From assembly GCA_018257865.1 (NCBI GenBank), contig JAEUBA010000012.1:1-64000 (forward strand): a DNA stretch of 64,000 nucleotides. Reading direction: 5' to 3'. Below the pieces are notes generated by a model. That model saw only the letters and a program-made list of their open reading frames with translations, made no database searches and was not told where the DNA came from. Both the position numbers and the translations under genes were made by a program. Of this stretch, positions 35,041 to 45,739 are shown in pieces (the first letter of the stretch is position 1; each line of letters starts with the position of its first letter). Source of the DNA: Stereocaulon alpinum (Eukaryota; Ascomycota; Lecanoromycetes; Lecanorales; Stereocaulaceae).

Positions 35041-35278
35041 GTAGGAGCTGAGATGATTGAACGTCTGTGACGATTACAGCTCTAGATGCTTCGAGCCAGC
35101 GCCATTGTGGGCAAGTAGGAGCTGAGAAATATGAATCTCTGTGATGATCACGGTTCCGGATGCTTCGAGACCTGCGCCACCAGGCTCAACCAGTAGCTGA
35201 GCTTTCTGCATATTTGTCTATGATCACGGTTCCAGATGCCTCTCGTCCAAGCGCCACCGTACACGGGTAGGAGCTGAG
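35041..35278. repeat. 74-78-bp tandem repeat, three copies plus a partial copy
   Basis: Units start at 35041, 35115, 35193 and 35267 with GTAGGAGCTGAG (GTAGCTGAG in the third). Inside, the repeated words are CTGTGA(C/T)GAT(C/T)AC(A/G)G, TCCGGATGCTTCGAG or variants, and GCGCCA. Copies are about 70-85% alike by eye. The array sits between the unknown minus-strand gene and the plus-strand subtilase, so it could lie in either promoter. Confidence 0.85.
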
Positions 35279-35736
35279 TGTTTTAGCTCATCTCGGTATG
35301 CCACCGAGTAAGCATCCGTTCTGCATGGGCAGCGTGTTCTAGCTTTCCTCGTCGAGGCACACCACCTTTGATTGAATGGAAACGCTTTCTTCCCTTTTTC
35401 TCTCCGCTGCTTAAAGCCACCAGTAGTTTATATCTCATCTGTCAAGTGACATAAAAGTGCGATAACCTCGTCACAGCTTTTGTTCAGCAAACTTACCGCC
35501 GTTGGATCCTGGCTTGGAAGCTGAGCTGAGTCAGAGTCTTTACTACAACTGCTGAAGGAGAGTACAGTAGTATCGGGACGTCAAATTCTAGATCTGTTTA
35601 GTTTTGACACATATCCTAGGGAAGCTGTCCTCGTGGTCACTCCTGAAATCAGTAGACGCAATAGCAACAGGAAGGATTAAATCTCGATTCCGTGTTGCAG
35701 TGCTTGCAGCTTGGCTCAAACACCACCGCTGTCAAT
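35279..35736. promoter_or_regulatory. Upstream region of the subtilase
   Basis: About 460 bases between the repeat array and the subtilase ATG. No clear TATA box or other element. Confidence 0.3.
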
Positions 35737-37773
35737 ATGTCTAACGCTGAACCGCCAGCTGATGCCAAACCTATCGAGGTCAATGGGCAGATAGTTGATC
35801 CTAACGAGCATTATGCCCGAGATGCGCAAAACACAGACCACATCATTGTGACTGTAAGAGATGTACTTGACAATGACCAAAAGGCCGAGTTACAAGAGCT
35901 TCAGGTGGAGTTCTTGGAGGATCTTGGCAACCACAATATTCTCTGTCGCTACAAGCCTTCAGATCTCAAGCCACTCCGAGATCTGAGCTTCGTCGAATAA
36001 GTCGATGTATATCGAAACCTGTATAAGATTCCGGCAGTGCTGTCAGCATTGACTGAAGAACTTAAGGGAACACCTGAGGTCGACACCAAGACTTACCCAA
36101 TCGATGTGATGGTGCATCAAGAAGTCAAAGATCTGGACGCGCTGGTTGACCACATTTCCAATGTGACACAAGTCAGACGGAGTCAGATGAAGATCTCTTC
36201 AGAGAAAATCCGTCTGGAAGTGAATCTTGGAAAGTTGAACGCGATTACAGCCGATGACCGCGTCCGCATACTCGAGGAAGTAGTGACTCCAGTCCTGTTC
36301 GACGATCAAGCAAAGCGGCTCGTGTTTGCGCCCTTACGGACTCAAGGGGAATCCGATTTCTATGGCAAAGGACAGACCATCGCAGTCGTTGACTTTGGCT
36401 TTGATCTTGACAGCATAGAAGATTGCCATCCAGCTTTCACACGTCAATTGCACAAGCTGATTCCTGTGGGTCGTGCTCTGGATCAGGACAAGACAGCAAC
36501 ACAGAAAGTTGATGATCCAAAAGGCCACGGAACACATGTCTGTGGAACCATCGTTGGTAAGGAGATCGAGACCTCAGAGGGGATGGTCGGAGGTGTGGCT
36601 CAAGATGTGAATGTGGTCGTTTCGTCTTTGGAAAAGGATGACGGTGATCTTATCGCCGTTCAATGCATCAAGACGTTGTACGAGGTGCCATACAAAAACT
36701 ATGACGCTCGCGTGCATTCAAATTCGTGGGGCGACGATCTCGGCATGGGAAGGAAACAGCGTCCATATGGCAAAGATGCCAAGGGTATTGACGACTTTGT
36801 AGGGGCCAACCCCGATGCTCTGATCTGCTTTTCTGCTGGGAATGCGAATCTGGACATGAATGCGAGTGAGCTGTCTGGCACGCAAAAGCCTTCTATCGGC
36901 TCTCAGACTGCTGCTAAGAATTGTTTGACAGTTGATGCAACAAGGGAGGTAACCGTCCCTAGAAAGGGTAACATCGACAAGCTTGATCCAGATCATATCT
37001 ATCCACAAAGCAGCAGAGGGCCAACAGTAGAGAAGCGTGTTAAGCCTGATGTGGTGGCGCCAGGCTACAATGTCTTTTCTGCTCATTCAAGACATCGAAA
37101 AGCAATGTCGTTCACGGCAGCAGAGGCCACCAGCGAGGCATACCCGGTTTTGTGGAAGGTTCGAAGCGGAACCAGCCATGCAACACCACTTGTATCTGGC
37201 TGTGCCGCCATCTTACGTCAAGTCTTGCAAAGCAAAGGCTTAGAACGCCCCCCAGCTGCTCTTCTCAAAGCTGTTATCATCAACGGGGCCGACAAGCTTC
37301 CTGGCGTCGACATCGAAGCTCAGGGTTTTGGCCGAATAAATCTGCAGTCTTCTGTGGCCATGTTGCAGTCGCTTCCAGTCATGCCCAAACAAGACTTCCA
37401 CTCTTCGCTATCTTCGTTGGGAGGCAACTTGATCGGAGCGCCTCTCAAACAAGGCGACGAGTTAGATTTTACGCTGGCACCGGCTCAGATGTCTGATGAA
37501 TTGGAATTGAAGATCACAATGGTCTACAATGACATCGGTGCTGGCGCCATCCAGAATAAGCTGAACCTCGCTGTCATCGACAGTGTGACTGGCGTTACAA
37601 AACATGGTGGCATATCTGAGGACGATATTGACTTATAGAATAATGTTGAGCAAGTCATCTGGTATCCTGCACCAAAAGTGCCAACTACTATTCGTGTCAC
37701 GTCTCAGAAGACCTTCCATACGGGCGACGAATAAGATTTTGCGCTCGCAGGGTCGGTATCTGCACCATCTTAG
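35737..37773 (+). pseudogene. S8 family serine peptidase (subtilase) with three in-frame stop codons
   Basis: One frame runs 2 kb from ATG 35737 to TAG 37771-37773 (about 678 codons) with no frameshift, but is interrupted by TAA 35998-36000, TAG 37636-37638 and TAA 37732-37734. Protein-like sequence continues across each stop (..SFVE*VDVYRNL.., ..DDIDL*NNVEQVIW.., ..FHTGDE*DFALAG..). All catalytic parts are present: the Asp in TIAVVDFGFDLD, the His in GHGTHVCGT, the oxyanion Asn in CFSAGNAN and the Ser in GTSHATPLVSG. A ~200-residue N-terminal region precedes the catalytic domain; no signal peptide is evident. The layout resembles bacterial-type intracellular or accessory S8 proteases found sporadically in fungi. 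All three stops are one C-to-T step from glutamine codons. The uninterrupted remainder suggests recent inactivation. Confidence 0.85.
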
Positions 37774-38366
37774 AGGCGTCAAGAGGAACTTCGAGTAGAC
37801 ATCTCCTTGTGCTGGCAGCGTCACAATTCTTCACATATTGTACTTATGACTTGAGAAATAGTCCTCCTACCCGTTTGCTATCCACTCGCAATGCTCCACA
37901 GTATAACAAGTAAACAGGTAGCAGCTTACTCGGCTCTAACCTAAGCCCATCATTGAGCTGTGCCAAACAATCCGAAGAGATGCCCAATCAGACTCTATGC
38001 CGCTGAAATCCTAACCCTTTGCAAACTTCTTCAGGTGGTGGTGGTGTCATGATCGTCTTCAAAGGCTGAAGATGGAAGGACCCTTCTGGTTATAATCCAG
38101 CTATAGTTTCACTAGTGTTTCGGGGTTACCCCTCAGCTGCCGACTTCCCTCAGATCTGGGGGTAAGAAATGAAGAAGCTTATTTCTATCGAGTAATCAAG
38201 TCCGCTTTCATACTGCGGACAGAAAGACTTCTCCTTTCTATTGACTCAAAGAGTATTAAAAAGCTCCCATGCGCTGAAGCCGAACTCGAAGACCTTCCTT
38301 ACAATCTACGCCCCGCCGTTTACCACTTGAGTAACCCCAAGTGAGCAAGGAAATGAAACAGCGTTC
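37774..38366. other. Spacer between subtilase and GRF protein 3' ends
   Basis: About 590 bases, 3' flanks of two convergent genes. Nothing recognised. Confidence 0.4.
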
Positions 38367-38744
38367 CTATAGCTTTCCATCACGAATCCATTGCAGAATA
38401 TCCGCCTCTTTGACCGTTCTCCCATTCCCATTCTCATCACATGCCTGGACTTTGTAATCACAAACCCCCGTTGCGCATTGAAGCACAAGATCTCTAGACT
38501 GCGACGCAGCAGCCCCTCCAACGCCAAGCCGAGATGGTCTTCCGCAATCGCATGGATGGTTTTCCTCGAAAATCCCGCGATCATCATCAAAACAATAGAA
38601 CTCGCCGCACCCTCGGACCCTACATTTGTAATATGGACGACCCGCATTTCCAAGGTTGTTGTTTGTGTTGGTGGTGGCACGAGCTGTCGGGAACTGGCAT
38701 GCAGGGCATCGAGGTGGTGCGGTGAAATAAGGGATGTTCGACAT
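38367..38744 (-). CDS. Small GRF-type zinc-finger protein
   Basis: Single exon, 125 residues, ATG at 38744. A GRF zinc finger occupies most of the N-terminal half: CPACQF, then NLGNAGRPYYKC (the Gly-Arg-Phe position is Gly-Arg-Pro-Tyr-Tyr here), GCGEFYCFDDD. A second cysteine group follows: HPCDCGRPSR and LVLQCATGVCDYKVQACDEN. GRF fingers bind single-stranded nucleic acid and occur at the ends of topoisomerase 3, APE2 and NEIL3, and alone in many small fungal proteins. A stand-alone function is not known. Neighbouring genes give no clue. The frame is intact. Confidence 0.8.
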   Translation of the reverse strand: MSNIPYFTAPPRCPACQFPTARATTNTNNNLGNAGRPYYKCRVRGCGEFYCFDDDRGIFEENHPCDCGRPSRLGVGGAAASQSRDLVLQCATGVCDYKVQACDENGNGRTVKEADILQWIRDGKL

Positions 38745-41188
38745 TGGCTACGAAGAGGTTAGGAGAGGTGAATTCCTCGCATCTCTAGAACAGAAATTCA
38801 CTTGCATTTCCTTCTGATAATGACCTTTATGCGCTCTCTTGGGGCTCGCCGTTAAGCTCTGCAGATAATGGTGACGAGGAGAATTGGAATACGCGGGTTT
38901 CGTTGAGGTAGGACGTTTTGAGGGGAAGTTCATCAGTGATCAATCATGCGCACATTGGTCTCAACCCCGCTTTTTCACACCACCAACCACACATCTAACT
39001 TACTGCAGGTATCTAATTGGTCTCATTTCCTGCATCGCTCAGTCTACCTGCAATAGTCCTAGCCCACCTATCACCAATCCAACTTTGTCAGGTTCAAGCC
39101 AAGACGAGAGAAATGTACGCCGGCCTCACCCTCGATCGAGACTGGGTGAGCGCCGCCTTAACGTCGCTTGACTTGGGTGTCCAGCGTCCGATTCGGGGTG
39201 ATTGCACACCCTTTCGTGGGTCCCAGCTGCGGCCAGACCCCAAATTTAGCAGATTTCATTACGTTTGTGATTCGCTCGGTCGTGGTCATTGTGGTCGCAC
39301 GGATCGCTTGAGTGAGATTCAGGCGCACAACATTCCAGCGCGTGCCTACTGGAAAAGCGGCGACGATACGGCGGTATCAACATCAACCTCGATCCATCAA
39401 GCTCTCACAATACGTCCCTCGTATTCTCAACACTCTCAATCCGTTCTTTCTTCTGCTCTCACCTTGATAGTGCTTCTCGCTCGCATAGCTTTTATGTCTG
39501 ATGGCCCCTGTATGCCCCTCTTGTGACAACTCGCTAAGACCTGTGTTCTAGGGTGCCTCAGCTGCGACAATCGCTTCCCGCATCAACGACATCGAACTTG
39601 GTCCAAGGCTCTCTCCTACGATCGCGACCCCTTATGCTTCTGACTTGATTATCGCCATGATGCTACGGTCCAGACCACTCTTCCAAGATACCCTTCTCTG
39701 TCGACTATTCTATCCGTCATGTTTGCCTTAGCATCACTCTACATTTCTTCGACGCGTGTTGCTGCGCTTTAGCTGCCATGCTGCTTCGCTTGACATAGCA
39801 CCTTCTACAAATTCGACGAGCTCTCCACTGGCCTGGCGCCCTCGCCAGGCCAGTGGAATCTGCTCGCGACGACGACGAATCGAATAATGCCTCACACACC
39901 TGAGCAGGGTTCTTTTTTACGGCGCCGCCGATGTAATTAGCGCATTGATATACGGGGTGGTCTGCTGAGCTTCCTCGAATCAATTCAGCTTGGAATGAAT
40001 CGGCCCCGTCGATCCAGCTCGGCTCGCCTGGATTTCGGCGGTCGTTAGGTGAGACAGCGATCGCAGCCCTTAGCACTGTCTAGATCGGGAAGTAGTGGTT
40101 TACAAGCAAAAGACTACCGGATGAGGCGGTTGGGAAGTGTCAGCTGGTGAGACAAGATCCTGGTGTGATACATCTTTCTTTAGAGTCTTGCAACTACCGA
40201 TTGGAGGATGAAAGAGCTTGGAGAAGGACCGTCATAGCTGAATATCTTGAACGCTGCATACACGGCTGATAATCAGACACATCACGCGGCTCTTGAGATG
40301 TCGCTATGGTGTGCCACGGGAGATCGAAGATCGGTGGTGTCAGGCAGGAACGGAAAGTGGGTTTGAAAGCCGATAAGAAGTCAAGATGGCCTCGCGGCGC
40401 TTAGTACTAAAATTCGCACTTCGCCGAGACTTCGCCGAGTCTTCACCGGTGAATTCTCGTTCAGATGCCAGCTAGAAGACTTGATACAACTGTGCCCTCT
40501 GGCGATATTGCACCTGATTTGCAGTGATTGAATCGGGGATTGGGCTGGTGGAGGCGCGACACTTCGCTATGCGGGGTTTTTGAGGACGCCGACCCCCTCA
40601 CATGATCCAGCAAAAGGCCCCCGGCTTGTGAACTTATTCTTGCTGTGGACCATTGCCGGAGCTTGGACGATCAGCACCGAAGTCGTGAGAACTCAGCTAG
40701 CCTTTGTACTGCGAAGTGCGCTCCGTCCCGGGGAGTGGAGCCTGGATTGGGCGAGCGGAAGGTGGGAAATGGAACCGTCAGGGGCTGAGCAACGCTTGCG
40801 AGTTGCTTGCCGTGGATGGAGTGCATGAGGTGCATGAGAGCGCCGAGGTGACGTGGCGCTGGGCCTGCGCAGAGGGAGGATTGGATGAGAGGCAGCAGCT
40901 GCACCGGGGCGTGCACTCGCATGTGGGATGAGTGGTTGAGGTTCGCGCAAGCTCGGCGCGGTGGGATCGAGCAGTGGTGGCCAGAGGAGGACGATCGACA
41001 GAGTTGGGTGAAAGAGGGGACTTTGGGCGGCAGAACACATTGTTCGCGTGGGGGAGAAAATGGCAGCGTCCGGCAGGAGCGAGGCCCAGAAAACACATAT
41101 AAGGTCCTCCCCCCCTCTGCTCATCCTGCATACGAATTCAAAAGCCAGTCAGAATTCTCCGTCTCTCGGTGCCCTCTATTAATTCTCT
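38745..41188. other. Intergenic, about 2.4 kb, with a hairpin at 39.8 kb
   Basis: Contains several open frames, the longest 169 codons at 39.02-39.53 kb (+) and overlapping ones on both strands at 40.6-41.1 kb. None shows a family motif. The opposing frames overlap and reflect GC-rich sequence. The TATA-like ACATATAAGG at about 41095 could belong to the weak gene call that follows. Confidence 0.4.
39825..39856. repeat. Perfect 14-bp stem hairpin
   Basis: CCACTGGCCTGGCG at 39825-39838, a four-base loop (CCCT) and the exact complement CGCCAGGCCAGTGG at 39843-39856. GC-rich and therefore very stable. It is not followed by a T-run and is not beside a gene end that I can identify. Confidence 0.85.
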
Positions 41189-42150
41189 TTGCATATTCGC
41201 TCCACAATAGACTCTGCCGACCTCGATTACACTCAATTTTGCCAGCCCTCAAGCATAGCAGACCTGCCTAGCGAGAAGGACCACTCGGGTGAGTTCTCGA
41301 GCGTCTTCGATGACGATTTCGCACCCCTGAAAGCGTTCCCTACCTCAGATACCTCCCCTCTAACCCCCTGATGGCCCCCTCCTGTCGACGTCGACCTATG
41401 ACAAACGAAACTGCGAACCCGAGTGCAAAGACTCCCAGCCTGATCCTTTGACATGCGGGCGCAGAGGAGATCAGTAGAACGATGAAGCCGCGGAAGCGGA
41501 CGACGGAGTAGAAGAGGGGGAACCCAACACCGGACGAGTCTACCAGCCTGACGGCGGTCAAGATCCGAACACTGTGCCAACGGAGACGCGCTTTTAGCCA
41601 CTGGACACGCAAGCGTCCGTATTGCCTGCTTCAGGCAAAGACGACTCAATGCGGGGCAGAGAGGCCTTGCGTTCAGGTCAGTGCGGATGCCTCCCTTACA
41701 ACAAACATGGCCTAATGATTCTAGGCAATCCTACGGTGAGCTATAATAACGCCGATAACGACAGCGATACCGATGACGATGCCGTTCCTCCAGCGAAGAA
41801 GCACAAAGCACTCGGCACTTCACTAAAACATCAGACACCCCCGCCAGACCTCGAATGTCCCGTATTCAAACGTCCCGTATTCAGACCTCCTCCGGCCTGG
41901 GTACCGAAGTACAATGCAGGTGAAGCCGGGGGCAGCCAAGGTAGATGTGGATTGTCCGTTTCGGCAGAAAGGAGACAGTGGGCTGACATGTTACAGATAA
42001 TCTATTCATGGTCCCGGACGACGACATCGATACCAGCGACGACTATACCTCCGAGGATCGTGATAAGAGCGGAGGTTCGCTTAGTACTCCGCCGATTTCT
42101 GTGGCGCGCTCAGCGGCTGGGTGAGATTCCAAGAGCCTTCCTCGATAATT
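41189..42150 (+). other. Possible multi-exon gene of unknown function
   Basis: Several plus-strand pieces have protein-like, acidic, Ser/Pro-rich composition. One is around 41.2-41.29 kb (DYTQFCQPSSIADLPSEKDH, ending at a GTGAGT donor). Another is 41.73-41.92 kb (NADNDSDTDDDAVPPAKKHK to ..WVPKYNA). After a possible intron with a GTGAAG donor and TTACAG acceptor comes a third from about 41998 (NLFMVPDDDIDTSDDYTSED, ending at GGTGAG). I could not find a start codon or a continuous model. It lies directly before the transposase remnant and may be unrelated or part of the same old insertion. Confidence 0.22.
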
Positions 42151-42208
42151 CAACACTGACAGATCACGTCTGTTCAGAGGCTCCACCTTCCACGACGAGA
42201 CGTTTGAT

Positions 42209-42727
42209 GTGAGACTTAGCAGTCAGGGATTGGAATACGAAGCCGCCGTTACTCTACCCCAGTATCTTCATAGACAGATGGTTGGCACAGACCAGCACGG
42301 AGCAGCGGCGGTCGCAAACCCTCCCAGCGGCGGTTTACCACTATTTACTCGGCCATCAGAGACCATCGAGACCGTAGGTGCGCGCGCTATTACGATTCCA
42401 CCGCTCGTCATTTTCGAAGCGGTGATACACCAGGCGGCTTGGTACGAAGATGGCCTTCTACCGTGCGATTGGTCAATCGGCGTAAGCGAGAATGGCTGGA
42501 CAAATAACGAAATAGGCCTAACCTGGCTAAAAGACGTGTTCGATACATATACAAGGGATCGTACGATCGGTCGATATAGGCTACTAGTCCTCGATGCCCA
42601 CGGTAGCCACGTTACGCCGGAATTTGACCCATTGGTTGCGCCATTCAACAAATTGTCCGTTCCTGAGTTGATAATACTCCAGGGCATGAACGAGTTAAGT
42701 TTTCATGGAAAACACGGCCTGCAATAA
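42209..42727 (+). mobile_element. Pogo/Fot1-type transposase remnant
   Basis: A 172-codon open frame whose middle part (about 42385-42640) matches the DDE domain of fungal pogo/Fot1 transposases: ITIPPLVIF, HQAAWYEDGLLPCDWSIGVS, ENGWTNNEIGLTWLKDVFD and GRYRLLVLDAHGSHVTPEFD, the last holding the second catalytic Asp. The CENP-B-like DNA-binding half upstream and the final catalytic residue region downstream are missing or unrecognisable. The first ~50 residues do not look like transposase. No terminal repeats were found at its borders, so this is a truncated relic. Confidence 0.85.
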
Positions 42728-42813
42728 TGTTCAATTGCTCACGTTATAAAAAATTGCGCCTAGAAGTATATGTGAAATTGCTTGGGCGGGGCCAGGTCCG
42801 CAATCTCGCTCCC

Positions 42814-43383
42814 TCATTCCCCTCCACTCTTACTTTCGCCCTCCTTCCGCTCTGCGAGTAGTTCCTCGATATACCCATTCAGCCAATACCGCTTCAAGAC
42901 CGCCTCATCCATCTTCCCCGCCCCTTCAATTCGCTTGCAACACTTCCCATCTCCGGCTCCGCACCAACAATCAAACGGCTGCGCTAACGTCCAATCGGTG
43001 CTGGGATAGAAGAAACTCAACATCTCTCCCTTCTTCAAGGCGCGGTCACTTCTCACGCGGATCTCAAACTTGTCCATGTGCCATTCAAGCGTAGGGTCGC
43101 AGGAGTGGTTGGTGAAGTGGATGTTGCTGTTGAGCTCGACGTGGAGGTCACGCCCCGCTTGCGTGGTGCTGTAGCTCTGGGGACTCTGCTGCTGGATTCC
43201 TGAGAGGCGGGCGAAGAGGGCGCCAGGGGGTAGGTCGACTTTTGAAGCTGCCCAAGAGCGGAAAGAGCCCCCGGAAGTCTTGACTTCGAGGAGGCGGTCC
43301 CAGTCCGGATTCACCCAGGCTGGTAAGAGGTCTTGGGGTTGTTTGCTGTTTGCTGTGCTTTGTTTGCCGGGCTCGGCTGCCAT
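42814..43383 (-). CDS. Small SET-domain protein
   Basis: Single exon, 189 residues, ATG at 43383. The C-terminal half of a SET domain is clear: LNSNIHFTNHSCDPTLEW, the NHSCxP motif that contacts the methyl donor and forms the pseudoknot, followed by IRVRSDRALKKGEMLSFFYP, where the active-site Tyr of other SET enzymes aligns with FFYPST. A post-SET-like cysteine group follows (FDCWCGAGDGKCC). The N-terminal SET strands are short. This group of small fungal SET proteins is uncharacterised; histone or non-histone lysine methylation is possible. The frame is intact, unlike the neighbours on both sides. Confidence 0.85.
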   Translation of the reverse strand: MAAEPGKQSTANSKQPQDLLPAWVNPDWDRLLEVKTSGGSFRSWAASKVDLPPGALFARLSGIQQQSPQSYSTTQAGRDLHVELNSNIHFTNHSCDPTLEWHMDKFEIRVRSDRALKKGEMLSFFYPSTDWTLAQPFDCWCGAGDGKCCKRIEGAGKMDEAVLKRYWLNGYIEELLAERKEGESKSGGE

Positions 43384-44117
43384 TGTGGTGGAGAAAGGTA
43401 GTGGTGGGGAGCCAAGTCTGAATGGAGTTTTTAATGCTAGGACTATAAGAAGAATCTTGCTAAACAGCTGAAAACAATGCCCATACCAAAGTTAGGGCTT
43501 TGTTTGACCTTATGTATATTAAGGAGCTGCCCTTCGACGGACGGCCATTTCGAAGGATCGAACACATCACCCTGCAGCGTAATGGTAAGTCCCACACTAT
43601 CCTATGACATAACTATTGTGCATTCTACAGCCCCGCATTTCTGAATGAGATATGATTTTCTATCTCACTAAGGCTTTTATTATGCAACCTTACTTGAGCG
43701 ATATTATATCAAGCAGTGCGATAATTGGATATAGCACAGCCGGAGAGCATAAGCTGACTCCAAACATGATCACATGTTTCCTGCACTCGAGAATAAGCTG
43801 CATGAATCGTCATAGCAGTGTCGGCGGGGGTTAAACCCCTCACCAGACATGACTCAACCAATTGCCGAGGATTCCGCAAATCATCGCTGCAGCGCATGCA
43901 CTGCATTCGGGGAAGCCTCGGAAGAGGTAGGTTTATGTCAAGTAAGAGTGAGTTGGGTCAGTACGGGGTGGGAAGGATTGGAAGGTAGCATCAGCTACGA
44001 TTTCTACACCTCATGGTGCATGATGTGCATCATGAGCTGAGGGAACACCGCCGGCGAAAGACTAGAAGAAAATTGACATTCGCAGCATCAACATACTGTA
44101 TAGCTTTTCTCAATACC
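43384..44117. other. Intergenic; the EGT1 methyltransferase half would be expected here but is not seen
   Basis: About 730 bases between the SET gene start and the recognisable part of the EGT1 relic. I searched by eye for the methyltransferase motifs normally encoded before the sulfoxide-synthase half and found none. Confidence 0.45.
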
Positions 44118-45739
44118 ATGGCTCTCACTAGTAGCTTTGCTTTTCCTTTACATCCCCGTCAGTACGCACCGCAGCCTGTTCCCAGCTTAGAGGAATGGCG
44201 AAAGCTTTGGGAAGCCTGGGGAGGCGTTGATGGAGAAGCCCATTCCACTCCGCAACCCTTTGCTTTTCTACTTGGGCCATATCCCAACCTTGTATAAAAT
44301 TTCCGAGCTGCAGAAAAGCACAGCTAAATACTTGTTAGCGAGGACATACACCTCACTCGAGCCACGAATGGCCAGCCCATTGAACCCAGCTACTACTCTC
44401 TCATCTTCGAGCGAGGAATTGATCCAGATGTTGATAACCCAGAGAACTGTCATAGTCACAGTGAACTTCCCGATGAATGGCCAGCGGTCGCAGAGATCCT
44501 TTCTTTTCGAGCACAGGTTTGCAAAAGGATTACTGCCCTATACGAAAACGGAACGTCGTGGTCGGATCGTAAAGTGGGGAGAGCTCTGTGGATTGGATTT
44601 GAGCATGAGGGTGCGTCAGACCACCCTTTCCTTAGGAAGAAAAACCTTTCACCAGAATCAAGGCTAACACGCATCAATAGGCTTGCATTTGGAAACATTC
44701 CTTTACCTGCTCCTACAGAGTGATCGAGTGATGGCGCCTCCAGAGCCCGCACCTGATTTCCAGAGTTTGGCCAGAAAGGCCTTGGAAGAGAGGGTTGAGA
44801 ATCAATGGCTCAAGGTGCCGGCAAGTCGAATTACTCATGGGTTCTCCGATCCGGAAAATAATGAAGGACCTGACCATTTTTTTGCCTGGGACAATGAGAG
44901 GCCCCCTTACGAAGTGGATGTGCCGGCTTTTGAGGCACAGGCTCGTCCGGTCAGCAATGGCGAATATGCTACATACCTTGTCCAGACCGGCAGTAACATC
45001 CCAATCACATGGACTTCGAAGGCAGTCGGGATGCAGACCGAAGATGAAGCCAATGCCAAATCAAGCTCCTTTTTCAACACCACCTTCATCAAGACAGTCT
45101 ACGGCCCTGTTTCTCTCCATCTGGCCGCAGATTGGCCAGTGATGGCTTCCTTTAACGAATTGTCCGGGTATGCGAAGTGGGCCGGATGCCGTATTCCAAC
45201 GTTCAACGAAGTGCGCAGCATTTCATGACCTTGTCGAGCAGCAGAAAGGTATAAGGATCGGAGTAAGTAGAGCCAATCAGGCGTCAGGGGGGCCTGATCC
45301 CGAGAACATTTTCGTCGACCTAGCAGGCTGCAATGTCGGACTTCAACATTTCCATCCAATGCCAATTACGCAGAACGGCAACAGGCTGTCTGGACTGGGC
45401 GACATGGGGGGCGCTTGGGAGTGGACTAGCTCTCTGCTGGAGCCGTACGAGAAGTTCAAGCCCATGGATATCTATCCTGGGTACACAGGTATGCCGTTCT
45501 CAGAATTTAGTATATATGCCACTGCTCACGGTCTGTCAAGCTGATTTCATGGACGGCAAACATAACGTTGTGCTTGGGGGATCTTGGGCAACACACCCTC
45601 GTATTACTGGTCGAAAGAGCTTGTAAGTCCTCCGGTCTCATGGGCTGTCAATGACGTTGTTGACATGGAAAGTATCAACTGGTGGCAATTAAACTATTTA
45701 TACCCCTGGGTTACTGCCAGGCTTGTCCGCAACGTTTGA
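44118..45739 (+). pseudogene. EGT1: Headless EGT1 relic (ergothioneine sulfoxide-synthase half)
   Basis: Fungal EGT1 is a fusion of a histidine-betaine methyltransferase and an iron-dependent sulfoxide synthase (DinB-like plus FGE-sulfatase domains). Only the linker and synthase half remain: QYAPQPVPSLEEWRKLWEAW, PIPLRNPLLFYLGHIPTF, SYYSLIFERGIDPDVDNPEN, GFEHEGLHLETFLYLLLQSD (iron-binding HExxH-like group), YAKWAGCRIPTFNE, GDMGGAWEWTSS and VVLGGSWATHPRI, ending RLVRNV at 45739. Four introns can still be spliced (for example 44292 GTATAA..TTAG and one near 44590). Disruptions: a deletion with frame change near 44225 (AWGGV to EKPIPLRN) and a frame change near 45220 (EVRSIS* to HDLVEQQK). The methyltransferase part is absent. 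Ergothioneine is a histidine-derived thiol antioxidant. Confidence 0.85.

Noticed and set aside
39017..39526. A 169-codon plus-strand open frame
   Set aside because: No recognisable domain, no introns or homologous motif, and composition unlike the confirmed genes; kept as intergenic.
40580..41271. Overlapping long frames on both strands
   Set aside because: Mutually overlapping frames of 75-143 codons in GC-rich sequence, typical of chance open frames; none has a motif.
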